Assembly: GCF_028416595.1 (NCBI RefSeq)
Contig: NZ_JAMQKC010000002.1
Location: forward strand, 1-64,000
Direction: 5' to 3'
From: Aquibacillus salsiterrae
GTDB lineage: Bacteria > Bacillota > Bacilli > Bacillales > Amphibacillaceae
Length of the DNA: 64,000 nt
Shown one piece after another: positions 62,900 through 64,000 of the stretch (positions are counted from its first letter, which is position 1; each line of letters starts with the position of its first letter). The notes under the pieces were generated by a model. That model was not told the DNA's origin. It saw only the letters and a list, made by a program, of their open reading frames with translations, and searched no databases. The translations under genes were made by a program, and so were the position numbers.

Positions 62900-63614
62900 C
62901 GAAGAAGAATCATTACCAATTGTGTTGTCAAAAATTCCAAGAAATATTAGTGACGATATCGATGTTGAAGTATTAATTATTGATGACGGCTCAACAGACA
63001 ATACTGTCACAGTAGCAAAGCGTCACGGAGCAGACCACCTTGTTTCTTTTGCTGAAAACAGGGGGCTCGGTGCCGCCGTTCGAGAAGGTTTACGAAAAAG
63101 TGCGGAGTTAGGCGCTGATATTGCGGTCATGATAGATGCGGATAATGAATACCCGGCTTGGCAAATTCCTGAATTAATTGCTCCAATTGTAGCGGGGGAA
63201 GCAGATTATGTAATGGGCTCTCGTTTTTTAGGCACGATTAACGGCATGAAGCTGAATCGTAGACTAGGAAACTACTTTTTCACCGCACTCCAGTCGCTGT
63301 TATTACGAAGGTGGATCTATGATGGCCAATCAGGGATGCGTGCTTTTTCACGACAGGCAACTGCCCATGCGGAAATTATTCATGATTACAACTATGCCCA
63401 AGTACTGACTCTTAATCTTGTTCGGCAAGGGTTTCGGGTCAAAGAAATTCCAATTGATTATCAAGTCCGGACAACAGGGCAGTCGTTTATTAAATTTAAA
63501 GCGTACATGATGTCTGTTTTCCCTGCGATTATCCGTGAGATGCGAACGAAGCGGACGAAAGTAAAGGTTAATGATACTAGGAATACGGTAGAAAAAGAAC
63601 GCCAAGTTGGTTAA
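62862..63614 (+). CDS. Family 2 glycosyltransferase (dolichyl-phosphate mannosyltransferase-like)
   Basis: A 250-residue cytoplasmic GT-A enzyme. It opens VFLPAFNEEESL, has LIIDDGSTDNT, MIDADNEYP and DGQSGMRAFSRQA, the last a DPM1/DPG-synthase-type signature. It would transfer a sugar from a nucleotide donor to a polyprenyl phosphate. The start lies 38 bases inside the previous gene with AAAGGATG upstream. It is the last gene of the glycan cluster. Confidence 0.9.
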   Translation: MKQKLIVFLPAFNEEESLPIVLSKIPRNISDDIDVEVLIIDDGSTDNTVTVAKRHGADHLVSFAENRGLGAAVREGLRKSAELGADIAVMIDADNEYPAWQIPELIAPIVAGEADYVMGSRFLGTINGMKLNRRLGNYFFTALQSLLLRRWIYDGQSGMRAFSRQATAHAEIIHDYNYAQVLTLNLVRQGFRVKEIPIDYQVRTTGQSFIKFKAYMMSVFPAIIREMRTKRTKVKVNDTRNTVEKERQVG

Positions 63615-63726
63615 CGGCTAAAATAACAATGAAAAGGGCTATATGAAATAGCGCTGAAGCAAGACTTTGGATTGTATATCTTCTTAAAGCTTAACAAAAA
63701 AATCTGACATTTTTGCAAAAAACTAG

Positions 63727-63755
63727 TTGACTATGAAATTGATAATCATTATCAT
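63727..63755 (+). promoter_or_regulatory. Fur-controlled promoter
   Basis: TTGACT (63727-63732), 17-bp spacer and TATCAT (63750-63755). GATAATCATTATC (63741-63753), a near-perfect 6-1-6 Fur box, covers the -10 box. Confidence 0.88.
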
Positions 63756-63777
63756 TGAAAGGGAGGAGTGAAGCTGG

Positions 63778-64000
63778 ATGAAAAAAATCAGCTTTGGACT
63801 AATTACGATGCTTGTCGTATTTTTTTCCACTCAAATAACCGGATTTGCTTATTCTTATGGAGATCCTAATAAAGAAAAAATTGCAGATGTATATGAACAA
63901 ATGGTTGTTAAATTAAATGAATCGCCACCAAACTTTGCTGATGCTAAGGCATTATTCGAAACGATTAGAGAAGAGGAAATTGTGCTTCACATGGGGGAGG
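63778..64000 (+). CDS. Start of a Fur-controlled secreted/membrane protein, probably an FTR1-type iron permease (partial)
   Basis: The ATG follows GGGAGGAG. Seventy-four codons are visible: a signal-type hydrophobic stretch (about 4-24), then YSYGDPNKEKIADVYEQMVV and ALFETIREEEIVLHMG. Helical extracellular domains of this kind precede the FTR1 permease domain in Bacillaceae, and the Fur box supports an iron-uptake gene. The permease part is beyond the window edge, so the call is an inference. Confidence 0.6.
   Translation, partial: MKKISFGLITMLVVFFSTQITGFAYSYGDPNKEKIADVYEQMVVKLNESPPNFADAKALFETIREEEIVLHMGE

Overview
The window comes from an AT-rich Gram-positive genome, most likely a spore-forming member of the Bacillaceae. 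The evidence is the strong AGGAGG-type ribosome-binding sites with frequent TTG and GTG starts, two homologues of the sporulation checkpoint protein Sda, SAM-I and c-di-GMP-I riboswitches, CcpA-type and Fur-type operators, a DUF1641/NDH-2 gene pair like yjlC-ndh of Bacillus, and a hairpin repeat typical of Bacillaceae intergenic regions. The species cannot be named from the sequence. No rRNA, tRNA, transposase or CRISPR array was seen.

Layout, 0-33 kb: plant polysaccharide use and solute uptake. The window opens with the tail of a PstS-like phosphate-binding protein. A secreted multidomain GH10 xylanase follows (336-3575). On the minus strand lies a two-gene signalling unit, a membrane diguanylate cyclase and an overlapping lipoprotein solute-binding protein, behind a c-di-GMP-I riboswitch. 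Next come a CUT1 sugar ABC transporter without its own ATPase (7943-11107), an 880-bp array of 52-bp repeats, and a YesM/YesN-like two-component system. A complete Dpp/Opp-type transporter (15960-21637) is followed by a DUF1028 protein, a PucR-like regulator and an amidohydrolase. Then come a first Sda homologue and three glycosidases without signal peptides: a GH2 beta-mannosidase-like enzyme, a GH9 enzyme and a GH31 alpha-xylosidase. Cre-like sites precede the xylanase, the sugar transporter and the GH2 gene.

Layout, 33-51 kb: a secreted M6 metalloprotease, a TetR/MFS efflux pair, a second 52-bp repeat array (palindromic), a two-domain multicopper-oxidase-like protein with missing copper ligands, a cre-controlled sugar isomerase/dehydrogenase pair, and CysQ. 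Then comes a stretch of very small genes (43.4-47.3 kb): a possible small RNA, a DUF2294-like gene, a second Sda-like gene, a HesB-like gene interrupted by a single in-frame TGA exactly where the family has Cys or selenocysteine, and two paralogous CxxCxGxG mini-proteins. Two HAD hydrolases and a DUF1641/NDH-2 pair follow.

Layout, 51-64 kb: a SAM-I riboswitch heads an operon for a thiolase, a sodium:solute symporter with a tiny accessory protein, an acetoacetyl-CoA synthetase-like ligase, a second thiolase and an OB-fold partner. A Fur-controlled lipoprotein, a four-gene glycan/lipid cluster (epimerase, flippase-like protein, phosphodiesterase superfamily, glycosyltransferase) and the start of a second Fur-controlled gene, probably an FTR1-type iron permease, end the window.

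The observations most worth following are the candidate selenoprotein HesB with a SECIS-like hairpin, the riboswitch-controlled diguanylate cyclase that lacks the usual inhibitory site, the SAM riboswitch over a CoA/thiolase operon, the two 52-bp arrays and a solo relative, and the promoter-hairpin-terminator unit that looks like a small RNA.
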